Notes under the pieces: model-generated
What the model was told of the DNA's origin: nothing
Database searches by the model: none
What the model saw: the letters and a program-made list of their open reading frames with translations, nothing else
Shown: positions 20,541 to 28,085 of the stretch, in pieces
How the letters are laid out: each line of letters starts with the position of its first letter
Position numbering within the stretch: position 1 is the stretch's first letter
Program-made: the position numbers and the translations under genes
Virus record (IMG/VR): IMGVR_UViG_3300011116_000391
Location: 1 to 34,782 of that record
DNA length: 34,782 nucleotides
Source of the DNA: a virus
Direction: 5' to 3' (one strand)

Positions 20541-22484
20541 TTATTTTTCGATGACTAAAACTTGCTCCCACGTATGCCTGCAATAGGGTACGTGTAATAA
20601 CCCTGCTGTGTCGGGTACGGTGTACCAACCGCCTTTCATTCGCCATACATCATATCCGAATATTGCACTCATACGGTCAATGTCCTGCTTGCTGTATAAC
20701 CTTTTTCTGTCCATCATCTTTTGGCAAAATTCACGGCTTTCACCGCCAGGACTTAAGGGCGGCGCATCGCTACGTAACGCATACCGATACATCGTCGTGA
20801 TGGTAGGAATCTTGCCGATTGGCGTTATGCCATCCCGACCCCTTGCTGTTGGCGTTCGCAGTATCTGACCATCTTTTTCAGTCGGCTTAATCAACTTGTC
20901 ATCAATCATCTTGTTGATTAATGTTTCAATGCGGTCTGTCTTTTCACGTATCGCCTTTGCAATATTCTCGATGCTGATGTCTGGTGTTTCTTGCAGGATT
21001 TTTAATATTTTATTCGTAACGATTTCTTCTGATGCCATTGCGTAATGCTCCGCTTCTGTTATGCTGCTGAAGTGCTGCCGTACTACTTTCAATATTGTCA
21101 CCATCTCCTCTGCCACCCCGAATGTTTCTGCAATCTGTAAATGCTTTTGCCAGTCTTTACTTTCACTTGCGAACTCTGATGTTTCGCCCAACATCGCATC
21201 GATGTCAGTATCGGTCAAGCCATATCCGCCCCTCAACATCGTTACTGCCTGCTCATAGGTCAATACCCCTTTGCCGTACTTGTTTATAATGCGCATCACG
21301 TTCTGCAACTGCCTGCCCGTTAGGTTGCGCAGTGCATCGTTCACTTCGGCTTGTTGCTTTTCGCCCTGCATCTCTTTCGCTTGTATTTCCTGCTGTGCAG
21401 GTGTTATCGGCTCGGTCGGCACTATCGAATACGCATTTGACGTGCCGGTGATGTTTTCAGCGTGGAAGTTGATAATCTTTTCCGCTATCTGCTGCCTGCC
21501 GTTTACGTAGGTATTCTTGAATAACTCATAAGCATCAAGCATTTCAGTTCGCCCACCCAGTTGCCCCTCAACACGTACGCCCATTAGCATCGGACTTGTG
21601 ATCTGATGACCGACAAATATTTCCTGCAACACGGTTTTATTCAATATCTCGAACTTGGTATCGCTGTCATCGGGTTCAAGGCTTTCGATTATAGGTGCTG
21701 CATCTTTGTTCGGCACGAAGTTCAACACGAATTTACCTGCATTGTCTGTGCCTGCTTTCGTGTACTTGAACTGCTTGCTTATCGCTCGCATTTCTTCTGC
21801 TGTCGGCTGTTGTGCAATGAACGTAATTACCTTGCCGCCCCAAAACCCGTTCTTGATGTTGTTAAGGTGATAGTTGCTGATTTCGATGTCTGTTTCGATA
21901 TACGGTATGCAACCGATATAGTTCGGGATTGGGTAAACTTTGCAACCCGGTCTGTAAACCTTGTAATAAAATATTTGACTGCCTTTGCGTTTGGTCACAT
22001 CAAATGCAGGATATTCAATGATGTCATTCGTGTTGTACTGCGCCCACTGTGGCGAATAATAAAACGTACTGCCATCAACATTAGACCGCACATTCTTAAA
22101 CTCCAATACTTTCATTTCATAAGAAGTGCCTGCCCGATTCCATATACATTCAATCGCACAACCGTTGTAAAGTTCTAAGTCAGTAATAAGCTGATAAGCA
22201 AATTCATTTAGCGACTGCCATCTGTTCACTGAATCGTATAACGCCTGCACCCTTGCATCTTGCACGTTTACCTGCAAGCCCTGACCATATACATAGGTAA
22301 TCTTTGAATTGACAATCGCATTGTGCTTCGCTGAACGGTTGTATAATTCAATCAGATAATTAGGGTAAAGATTGTCCTCGCCATACGTCACATAGCCATC
22401 TCTCGGGCGTTCGATGTTCACGGGTATCTTGTGTGCCTCTAATTTTACCTCGTATAGGTTTGCTTTATCAGTAGTTTTTCTCAT
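20541..22484 (-). CDS. Portal protein with C-terminal winged-helix and metal-binding extensions
   Basis: About 647 residues; ATG at 22484 preferred over an upstream TTG. Residues 1-350 are portal-like (YGEDNLYPNYLIELYNRSAKHNAIV; NIKNGFWGGKVITF; TSPMLMGVR). Around 485-545, EIVTNKILKILQETPDISIENIAKAI resembles a winged helix, not part of normal portals. The end (REFCQKMMDRKRLYSKQDIDRM; VPYCRHTWEQV) is like the Mu F-type head morphogenesis C-terminus. It forms the dodecameric DNA entry. It follows a terminator, which would keep its level below that of capsid protein. Confidence 0.85.
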   Translation of the reverse strand: MRKTTDKANLYEVKLEAHKIPVNIERPRDGYVTYGEDNLYPNYLIELYNRSAKHNAIVNSKITYVYGQGLQVNVQDARVQALYDSVNRWQSLNEFAYQLITDLELYNGCAIECIWNRAGTSYEMKVLEFKNVRSNVDGSTFYYSPQWAQYNTNDIIEYPAFDVTKRKGSQIFYYKVYRPGCKVYPIPNYIGCIPYIETDIEISNYHLNNIKNGFWGGKVITFIAQQPTAEEMRAISKQFKYTKAGTDNAGKFVLNFVPNKDAAPIIESLEPDDSDTKFEILNKTVLQEIFVGHQITSPMLMGVRVEGQLGGRTEMLDAYELFKNTYVNGRQQIAEKIINFHAENITGTSNAYSIVPTEPITPAQQEIQAKEMQGEKQQAEVNDALRNLTGRQLQNVMRIINKYGKGVLTYEQAVTMLRGGYGLTDTDIDAMLGETSEFASESKDWQKHLQIAETFGVAEEMVTILKVVRQHFSSITEAEHYAMASEEIVTNKILKILQETPDISIENIAKAIREKTDRIETLINKMIDDKLIKPTEKDGQILRTPTARGRDGITPIGKIPTITTMYRYALRSDAPPLSPGGESREFCQKMMDRKRLYSKQDIDRMSAIFGYDVWRMKGGWYTVPDTAGLLHVPYCRHTWEQVLVIEK

Positions 22485-22830
22485 AAACAATATTAGTGTT
22501 ATTTCTTGTGTGTTCAGTTACCGCAGAACGCTGCCATATAACCAGTGCCAAGCCACGTTCAAGCACATCGCCTGCATTGCTCAATACCGTATATTCGTGA
22601 TAGCCTAACTTCAGGTTGACCTCATTCGATGCCGTTGGCGTTGCTGTATCTGTAATCGTCAAGTAGTTGTATCGCTTTTTATGTGCGCTCGTGTCATTCG
22701 CTGTGCATTGCACCACTTCCAACGTCTGCTTGCTCTTGAACTGCAACACGAAGCTCGAATCGTCATAGTCGGTCATCTCGCTTGCAGTGACCACTAATCT
22801 GTTGATGCTATTCTTTTCTATTATCAGCAT
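22468..22830 (-). CDS. Small structural protein, unknown
   Basis: Start at 22830 (MLIIEKNSINRLVVTASE, 120 residues), supported by a boundary motif 6 nt upstream; the frame opens at 22854. The protein is beta-rich (DDSSFVLQFKSKQTLEVVQC; GYHEYTVLSNAGDVLERGLAL). Proteins of this size between tail tube and portal occur in Bacteroidota phages, but the role is not known to me. Confidence 0.55.
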   Translation of the reverse strand: MLIIEKNSINRLVVTASEMTDYDDSSFVLQFKSKQTLEVVQCTANDTSAHKKRYNYLTITDTATPTASNEVNLKLGYHEYTVLSNAGDVLERGLALVIWQRSAVTEHTRNNTNIVYEKNY

Positions 22831-22836
22831 ACAAGT

Positions 22837-22845
22837 AAATAGAAT
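22837..22845 (-). promoter_or_regulatory. Boundary motif ATTCTATTT
   Basis: Minus-strand ATTCTATTT, 6 nt, then the ATG at 22830. It follows the terminator at 22862-22891 by 16 nt. Confidence 0.4.
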
Positions 22846-22861
22846 AAAGGGCAAAGTGTAA

Positions 22862-22891
22862 TAAAAAAGCCCACCGTAGAAACGGCAGGCT
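22862..22891 (-). terminator. Intrinsic terminator between tail tube and portal blocks
   Basis: Minus strand: GCCTGCCG, loop TTTCTA, CGGTGGGC, then six T. The stem has 8 pairs including two G-U pairs, which form only in the minus-strand RNA. It lies 28 nt past the tail-tube-like stop. Confidence 0.78.
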
Positions 22892-22918
22892 CAAATTCAA
22901 AATAATGAAACAAAACAA

Positions 22919-23440
22919 TTACGCAGGCAAAAGTAACGCAGGAATAATTCCCGAAGCAACTTCTTTGGCAGGCAATGGCTCTTTGCCGGTAAATTCTAAC
23001 TCGTAGCCATTTCGGTCATCAATCAACTTTCCGAACGTAGCAATACGGTTGATAAGGTTCAAGCCGTAACCCTCACCATATAACCAGTACTTGTCGTTGG
23101 AATCTTTAACAATTATCAATACACGATTTTTCGCAACGATGTATAATTCATTGCGCTTGTTCGTTTCTTGTTTGTACAACGGTATTTTAACCGACTGCTC
23201 GTGTGCGATTGTACCGTTTTCAGGCTTTTTGATTGCCGTTTCGGTTACTTCGCCCTGCTCTGAATATAGTTCGTATGTCCAGAACTGCTTACCTGCTGTC
23301 ATTGTGATGGCAGTGATAGCACCCGATGCAGTAGTGATTGCCGTTACGTTATTGAACTCGGTGATATATATTTCTTTTACACCACCTGCATTATCGCCAA
23401 GACAGTCTAAACTGAACCCTTGTGTTAATAAACAACTCAT
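22919..23440 (-). CDS. Probable major tail tube protein
   Basis: 173 residues, beta-rich, with a pattern I know from abundant structural proteins of Bacteroidota phages: SCLLTQGFSLDCLGDNAGGV at the start, IPLYKQETNKRNELYIVAKN in the middle, and GYELEFTGKEPLPAKEV near the end. The next gene downstream of the major capsid protein and just before a terminator, consistent with high expression. Tail tube versus minor capsid cannot be settled by reading. Confidence 0.55.
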   Translation of the reverse strand: MSCLLTQGFSLDCLGDNAGGVKEIYITEFNNVTAITTASGAITAITMTAGKQFWTYELYSEQGEVTETAIKKPENGTIAHEQSVKIPLYKQETNKRNELYIVAKNRVLIIVKDSNDKYWLYGEGYGLNLINRIATFGKLIDDRNGYELEFTGKEPLPAKEVASGIIPALLLPA

Positions 23441-23464
23441 AGTATTTCGGTGGTTTTAGTGATG

Positions 23465-24406
23465 TTAAGAATTAGAATATTCAACGATTTCAGATGGGAA
23501 CGCAACCTGCCAACCACGACGATAACGGAAAGAGTATTTCACGTTTTGGTCATCTTGTGAATACCACATTTCTGCAGTTTCTTCTTCGTTAAGCAAGTCA
23601 ACGCCCAAGTATATATTACGGTCTGGGTCCATAGCAAAGATGAATGGGTTATCTCCACTGTTTGCACCTAATCCATCAAGACCGTGTAGCGGGATGATTT
23701 CGTGTACTGAACCCTCTGCAAATATGTTCTTCTGATTGCCGCCCACTGGGAAGTGGAATAAGTTATCGATGAACATCTTTTGGCGATATAATTCAGCGAT
23801 GTCGTAACCGCAGAATATTTTAACGCCTGCATTGCCTTTCAGCTGAACGGGTATTTTAGAAACAATATTCTGCATAATTGTACGCACGTTTGAAGTGGTC
23901 ACTGGTCCTGCTACTGCAGTTGCTACGTTTGTTCCCGTTGCCGCTTTGATGATTTTTATTAAACCATCATAAATTGACAAGTATGCACTACCTGAACCTG
24001 TATCGCCCTGCCAGTCGGCAGTTTCTTGATGCTTCTTGATTTGTGCAACGATGTCGCTCACAATCTTTGCAGGTATGTCGGCTTCAGAATATTTCTGTCC
24101 GTTCTTCAAAAGGATTTGTGTCCATTTCGCTTCAAGTGTACGTGGACAAAGTGTGTCCTGATACTTCACCGCCTTTGCATCGATTTCACGCTGCGTGAAT
24201 GCAGTTGTGCCTGATGCAAGGAATGAACAACCATCACCGTTCTGTGGAATTGGCGTGTTTGTTAAAATTTGCAAAGCCATTTTACTCTTTACACCTACCT
24301 GCACGTTTGCCAATGCAGCGGTTTCTGATTCGAAATGTAAGGCAGTGAGTAATTCCTTACTGGTTTGGTTAACGTAATCGGTTAACGATCCTACTGAAAA
24401 TGCCAT
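23465..24406 (-). CDS. Major capsid protein
   Basis: 313 residues. Follows protease and scaffold genes. Mixed alpha/beta composition without low-complexity stretches; it has a segment VKIFCGYDIAELYRQKMFIDN and a C-terminal FAMDPDRNIYLGVDLLNEEETAEMW...YRRGWQVAFPSEIV resembling HK97-fold capsid ends in Bacteroidota phages. No cleavage site was identified. The gene is 1 nt after the scaffold stop. Confidence 0.78.
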   Translation of the reverse strand: MAFSVGSLTDYVNQTSKELLTALHFESETAALANVQVGVKSKMALQILTNTPIPQNGDGCSFLASGTTAFTQREIDAKAVKYQDTLCPRTLEAKWTQILLKNGQKYSEADIPAKIVSDIVAQIKKHQETADWQGDTGSGSAYLSIYDGLIKIIKAATGTNVATAVAGPVTTSNVRTIMQNIVSKIPVQLKGNAGVKIFCGYDIAELYRQKMFIDNLFHFPVGGNQKNIFAEGSVHEIIPLHGLDGLGANSGDNPFIFAMDPDRNIYLGVDLLNEEETAEMWYSQDDQNVKYSFRYRRGWQVAFPSEIVEYSNS

Positions 24407-24407
24407 G

Positions 24408-25013
24408 TTATTTAGTTTTAAGTGTTTTTAATGTTGTTAATATTGAATCGATTTTTTGTTGTTTCTTGTCTTTTGCAGTTGTGAATGCCTGATTTTCTTT
24501 TTTAGGCTCTGATGTAGGCAGGTCGCCAATCTTCTCAATCAGTTCAAACATCTGTTTATTGGTTTCTTGCTGCTTGCTGATTTCGGTTTCGATTGCAGAC
24601 ATCTTTGCGTTAATCGCATCCATCAGTTCTTTTAACTTCTTGCCCATATCTTCTTCATCTTTCTTGGGGTACATACCTGCTTCTGTTTCTGCAGGTGCAA
24701 CGGGTAACGCAGGAATGACTTCGGTAATCAAGCCGTTCACGGTCGATACTTTCGTGCCATCTTGCATTTCGTGTGTGCCATCAGGTGCAGGGTTTGTGCC
24801 TTGCTCCGTTACGACCATCAATGGGTAGCCGACTTCAAGTTCATCGTAGGTGACCATTGTGCCATCTTTTAGCTTGCCCTCGCCCATCATCTTTTCTTCT
24901 TTTTTGGGTTCTTCAGGCATAGGTGCTGCCGCTTCAAGTCCTAAAAGGACACGCAGCTTGGTGAACTTATCTTCACCGATTAATTCTTTTACTGATTGTT
25001 TTATGTCTTGCAT
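24408..25013 (-). CDS. Capsid scaffold protein
   Basis: 201 residues, highly charged, with a PMPEEPKKEEKMMG linker and a long helical/coiled-coil stretch (GKKLKELMDAINAKMSAIET...). Ends basic (ILTTLKTLKTK), as scaffolds that bind capsid protein often do. Placed between protease and capsid. A 12-bp hairpin ends at its ATG. Confidence 0.65.
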   Translation of the reverse strand: MQDIKQSVKELIGEDKFTKLRVLLGLEAAAPMPEEPKKEEKMMGEGKLKDGTMVTYDELEVGYPLMVVTEQGTNPAPDGTHEMQDGTKVSTVNGLITEVIPALPVAPAETEAGMYPKKDEEDMGKKLKELMDAINAKMSAIETEISKQQETNKQMFELIEKIGDLPTSEPKKENQAFTTAKDKKQQKIDSILTTLKTLKTK

Positions 25014-25048
25014 TGCAGGATATTTCTAATAAATAGAATACCCTGCAA
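25013..25048 (-). promoter_or_regulatory. Hairpin in front of the scaffold start codon
   Basis: Minus strand: TTGCAGGGTATT, 12-nt loop containing CTATTTATTAG, AATATCCTGCAA; 12 pairs with one G-U. Its last paired base is the A of the scaffold ATG. No T run follows, so it is not a terminator. It could slow translation or be an RNA-processing site. Confidence 0.5.
25031..25039 (-). promoter_or_regulatory. Boundary motif ATTCTATTT
   Basis: Minus-strand ATTCTATTT inside the hairpin upstream of the scaffold gene. Here the ATG is 17 nt away instead of 6. Confidence 0.35.
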
Positions 25049-25054
25049 ATCCGT

Positions 25055-26080
25055 TCAGCTTAACAATTCTTTCAATTTGTCAATCACCTGCTCGTCGCTT
25101 GCTGTGATTAGCTTTTTTAAGAATATACCCTCAACGCTGAACCCCCTGAACTTGCCTGCCTTAACCAAGTTCCACACCTCTTCATTTTCGATTTTGTACG
25201 AACCGAACCAACTGCCATCGGGCACGTTCTCAAACCCCTTTGGCGCAGTGATGCCACGCTGTGAATCAACGATGAAACTCTCAAACATATACACGCCATC
25301 AACCTGAATGCCATTGTGCATCAAGTTTACCGAATGCTGCAACCCTGCCTTGTAGTATTTCATCACCAACTGCTCGATGGTATCTGCATCGAATACTACG
25401 TAGAACTCGAAGCCATCGGGGCTTTTTCTGTATATCGGCAGGTTAGCAATCATAAGCGGTCCGGTCACTATCCTGCGCTCTTCATTCTGAATAGCAAATC
25501 GCATCTTGCTTTCACGGTCTATTTGTTCAAGTTTGCGTGCTGCCCATTCAATACCTGCATCGCCACCCCATGCCAGCCACATTAACCTGCCACAACCATC
25601 GCCAAGTTCTTTTTGTGAATTCTGCCTATGCCTTTCAAATGCTGCCATACGTGCAATCGTATCACGACTGATGGCTTCACCATTTGCCAACTGATTTGCC
25701 CTTGCCTTGCCGACTGGTGTTCCACAATCACCCCATCCGTTTTCTTCAGCCCATCGTAGTGCAATCTTTGCGTTTTCGCTTGCCTGCTTCGGGTAGTCTG
25801 TATATGATTCAAACTGCTCTTGTGCGGCGTTCTTGTTCTCATACATCGAAATACACATCGCAATGGCTTGGTCTTGCTCTTTGCCCTCGTCAATCATTGC
25901 CGGGATGCACCTGCTTAAAAACTCTGACTGCGTTTCGCCTGCCTTTGGCTCAATAAATAATTCCGTGCTGAATTTCATCCACTCACGTTCGATTGCAGGC
26001 ATATCGACAAGTGCAACGGCGTTCAATCCCGTTTCTGCTTGTTCATCAATGACCATCTTGTAAATTGGGAACTTATCCAT
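25055..26080 (-). CDS. Prohead protease (XkdF-like) with N-terminal additional domains
   Basis: 341 residues. The C-terminal third fits the XkdF-type serine protease: VTGPLMIANLPIYR, QHSVNLMHNG, VDSQRG, WFGSYKIENEEVW, GKFRGFSVEG. It would cut scaffold and capsid during head maturation. The N-terminal part has SEFLSRCIPAMIDEGKEQDQ AIAMC-type sequence, and the middle a WGGDAGIEWA domain also seen in other phage proteases. Overlaps the tape-measure end by 8 nt. Which histidine and serine are catalytic was not resolved. Confidence 0.75.
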   Translation of the reverse strand: MDKFPIYKMVIDEQAETGLNAVALVDMPAIEREWMKFSTELFIEPKAGETQSEFLSRCIPAMIDEGKEQDQAIAMCISMYENKNAAQEQFESYTDYPKQASENAKIALRWAEENGWGDCGTPVGKARANQLANGEAISRDTIARMAAFERHRQNSQKELGDGCGRLMWLAWGGDAGIEWAARKLEQIDRESKMRFAIQNEERRIVTGPLMIANLPIYRKSPDGFEFYVVFDADTIEQLVMKYYKAGLQHSVNLMHNGIQVDGVYMFESFIVDSQRGITAPKGFENVPDGSWFGSYKIENEEVWNLVKAGKFRGFSVEGIFLKKLITASDEQVIDKLKELLS

Positions 26081-27683
26081 ATAGTGCTTTTGTTTTTATG
26101 TCTGTGATTCTGTTTTGCGATGTGCTGATGTCATCTTCTAACACATAGGCTTTTATCGCATTCTGTTGTTGCTGATTGTTCTGTGGTATGATTGTACCTT
26201 GTGGGTTGAATGTCGGCACTGTCGGTGCTGTTGGTGCAGGTACTGTGCCGCCACCGCCACCACCTGCTCCTGCACTCGATACGCTGCCGCCACCGCCCTC
26301 GAATTTCTGTTTTTGTATTACGGCAACACGGGCAAGACCTGATGCAAGTGCAATACCTGCCGCAATAGCACCCCTTACTGGTGAAGTAACATCCGCAATC
26401 GGATTGAACTGCGACTTATACGCTGATTGTGCTGAAAGTAATGTATCGATTGTCGCTTGTGCAATACTTACTGCCTTATTGATGGCAAATGCCCTACGTG
26501 CTGATGCAGTACTTTTACCCTGAAACGCTTCTGTTAATTTCTGTATGGAAGAAAGTGCATCCTGCGTGGCTTGTATCTTAAAGGCGTTATTCCTATTTAT
26601 TCTGTCCTGCTCCGCTTGTATTTCTTGCTGTTGCTTTTCCTCACGTTGCTTTCTATTTTCTTCTTCAATTTTTTGTCGCTCTTGTGCCGCTTCTTCTTCT
26701 GTCTGACCGACTTTCGCCGCAGGTGCTTCAGGTGGTGGCGCAGGTGTTGTAGTTAATCGCTTCAAATCTGCTTCTGTTGCCGCAATTTCACGCTGTTTAG
26801 CCAAATATTCATCACTGCCAATAACAAGGTTATTTAATTCCTCTCGCAGTTTAGATAGCCTATTGTTGTAATCGTTTAGACTACCTTTTACATACGTCTT
26901 TGTTTGTTCATCTACTTTACTTACTGAATCATTGTATTTGTCTGTTTTTTTCGTAGATTCATCAAGTGTATCATTTAATTTTGTTTGGCTATCATTTGCC
27001 GCATCTGAACTCGTTACCCAGTTCAGTACTTTGCTTGCGCCATCCTGAACCGCACCAATAAACTTCCCGATAAGCGGTATGTTTTTTAACGTATCAAGAA
27101 AACTACTTATCGCCTGCTTGACCTTTTCAAAATTGGCTATCAATGCACCAAGTGCGACCGTTACCAATCCGATGCCCGTTGATGCAAGTGCTATCCTGAA
27201 TAATTTTAACGCTCCCGTTGATGTGCCGACCACCGTTGCATACGCCCCTTGTGCAGTGGTCAATGCCACCGTTTTAATCAAAGAAGCCTGCTTAACCCCA
27301 TCTGCAATCGCTTGTACTGACTGTAATAATGCCGTTGCCGATTGTACTTTTAATAAGGTCGCTTCAAGCTGCTCATTCTTTTCACCGAATAACGCCGTTG
27401 CCGATATAGCCGCTGTCAGTCCACCTGCAACCGTTTGACCGAATGCCGCAAATGCCTGCGCCTTTGCTCCCGGGTCAAGTGCATTGATTTTCTCTTGCAG
27501 GTCTTTTACTTGGTCTTTTGCCTCTGCTGCCTTTTTAGCATATACATCAGAAAGTGCTTTGTCACCTGCCCGTTCCGCTTCCAATGCCGCCGCCGTTAGG
27601 TTTTTAATCTCCTGACGTGCTTCTTTTAGTGCATTCGTGCTGTTGCCTGCGTTTACTTTTATGTCTAATGCTACCTCTGCCAT
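26073..27683 (-). CDS. Tail tape measure protein
   Basis: 536 residues. N-terminal and central charged coiled coils, a hydrophobic span around 156-185 (ALKLFRIALASTGIGLVTVA), a second hydrophobic stretch near 420-450, a glycine-rich patch and a C-terminal KAYVLEDDISTSQNRITDI, all typical of Bacteroidota phage tape measures. At about 0.15 nm per residue the tail would be near 80 nm. It lies more than 6 kb from the tail-chaperone-like gene, which normally precedes it directly. Confidence 0.82.
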   Translation of the reverse strand: MAEVALDIKVNAGNSTNALKEARQEIKNLTAAALEAERAGDKALSDVYAKKAAEAKDQVKDLQEKINALDPGAKAQAFAAFGQTVAGGLTAAISATALFGEKNEQLEATLLKVQSATALLQSVQAIADGVKQASLIKTVALTTAQGAYATVVGTSTGALKLFRIALASTGIGLVTVALGALIANFEKVKQAISSFLDTLKNIPLIGKFIGAVQDGASKVLNWVTSSDAANDSQTKLNDTLDESTKKTDKYNDSVSKVDEQTKTYVKGSLNDYNNRLSKLREELNNLVIGSDEYLAKQREIAATEADLKRLTTTPAPPPEAPAAKVGQTEEEAAQERQKIEEENRKQREEKQQQEIQAEQDRINRNNAFKIQATQDALSSIQKLTEAFQGKSTASARRAFAINKAVSIAQATIDTLLSAQSAYKSQFNPIADVTSPVRGAIAAGIALASGLARVAVIQKQKFEGGGGSVSSAGAGGGGGGTVPAPTAPTVPTFNPQGTIIPQNNQQQQNAIKAYVLEDDISTSQNRITDIKTKALYG

Positions 27684-27689
27684 ACCGAT

Positions 27690-27698
27690 AAATAGAAA
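27690..27698 (-). promoter_or_regulatory. Boundary motif TTTCTATTT
   Basis: Minus-strand TTTCTATTT (one base different), 6 nt, then the tape-measure ATG at 27683. Confidence 0.35.
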
Positions 27699-27701
27699 AT
27701 A

Positions 27702-28085
27702 TTAAGAAATGAATTGCAGTATTTCAAGTGCCTTGTCTTTTCGTGCCACTGAATAATATGTCGTCTGTGCATAGCCGTTCGATGTAAAGTTGGTTGACCA
27801 GTTGCTATCCTGCCCATTCTCGAACCATAGCCGCAGGCGTGGTGAACCGATACGCCAATCATCGACGTGGTTACGTACTGAATTGATTAAACTCACATAC
27901 TGCTGCGTGGTTAGTTCTGCTTTGAAGTACTCGAATAGTTCTGCAATCTGATAGTTGCGCACTTCGTCATATTTGTTGTCTGCAAGCACCTCAACGGTTG
28001 AAAGTATTGCGTTTTCGTAATATTCAATCACGCTGCGAACTGCTCCGCTTGGTATTGTTTCTGTTGTTAGTCTTACTGTTATCAT
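27702..28085 (-). CDS. Unknown structural-region protein, 127 residues
   Basis: Start at 28085 by ATGA overlap with the fibre stop; a longer frame to 28136 would lie inside the fibre gene. Contains TIPSGAVRSVIEYYENAIL, ELTTQQYVSLINSVRNHVDD and SPRLRLWFENGQDSNWSTNF. No family recognised. Between fibre and tape measure it may be a tail or fibre-assembly protein. Confidence 0.55.
   Translation of the reverse strand: MITVRLTTETIPSGAVRSVIEYYENAILSTVEVLADNKYDEVRNYQIAELFEYFKAELTTQQYVSLINSVRNHVDDWRIGSPRLRLWFENGQDSNWSTNFTSNGYAQTTYYSVARKDKALEILQFIS

Noticed and set aside
21606-22178. 190-residue plus-strand frame opposite the portal gene
   Set aside because: It lies wholly antisense to a well-supported gene, has no leader or neighbours on that strand, and its cysteine/phenylalanine-rich composition is that of an antisense shadow.
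26240-26300. Glycine/GGT-rich stretch as a DNA repeat element
   Set aside because: It is the glycine-rich linker coded by the tape measure gene, not an independent repeat.
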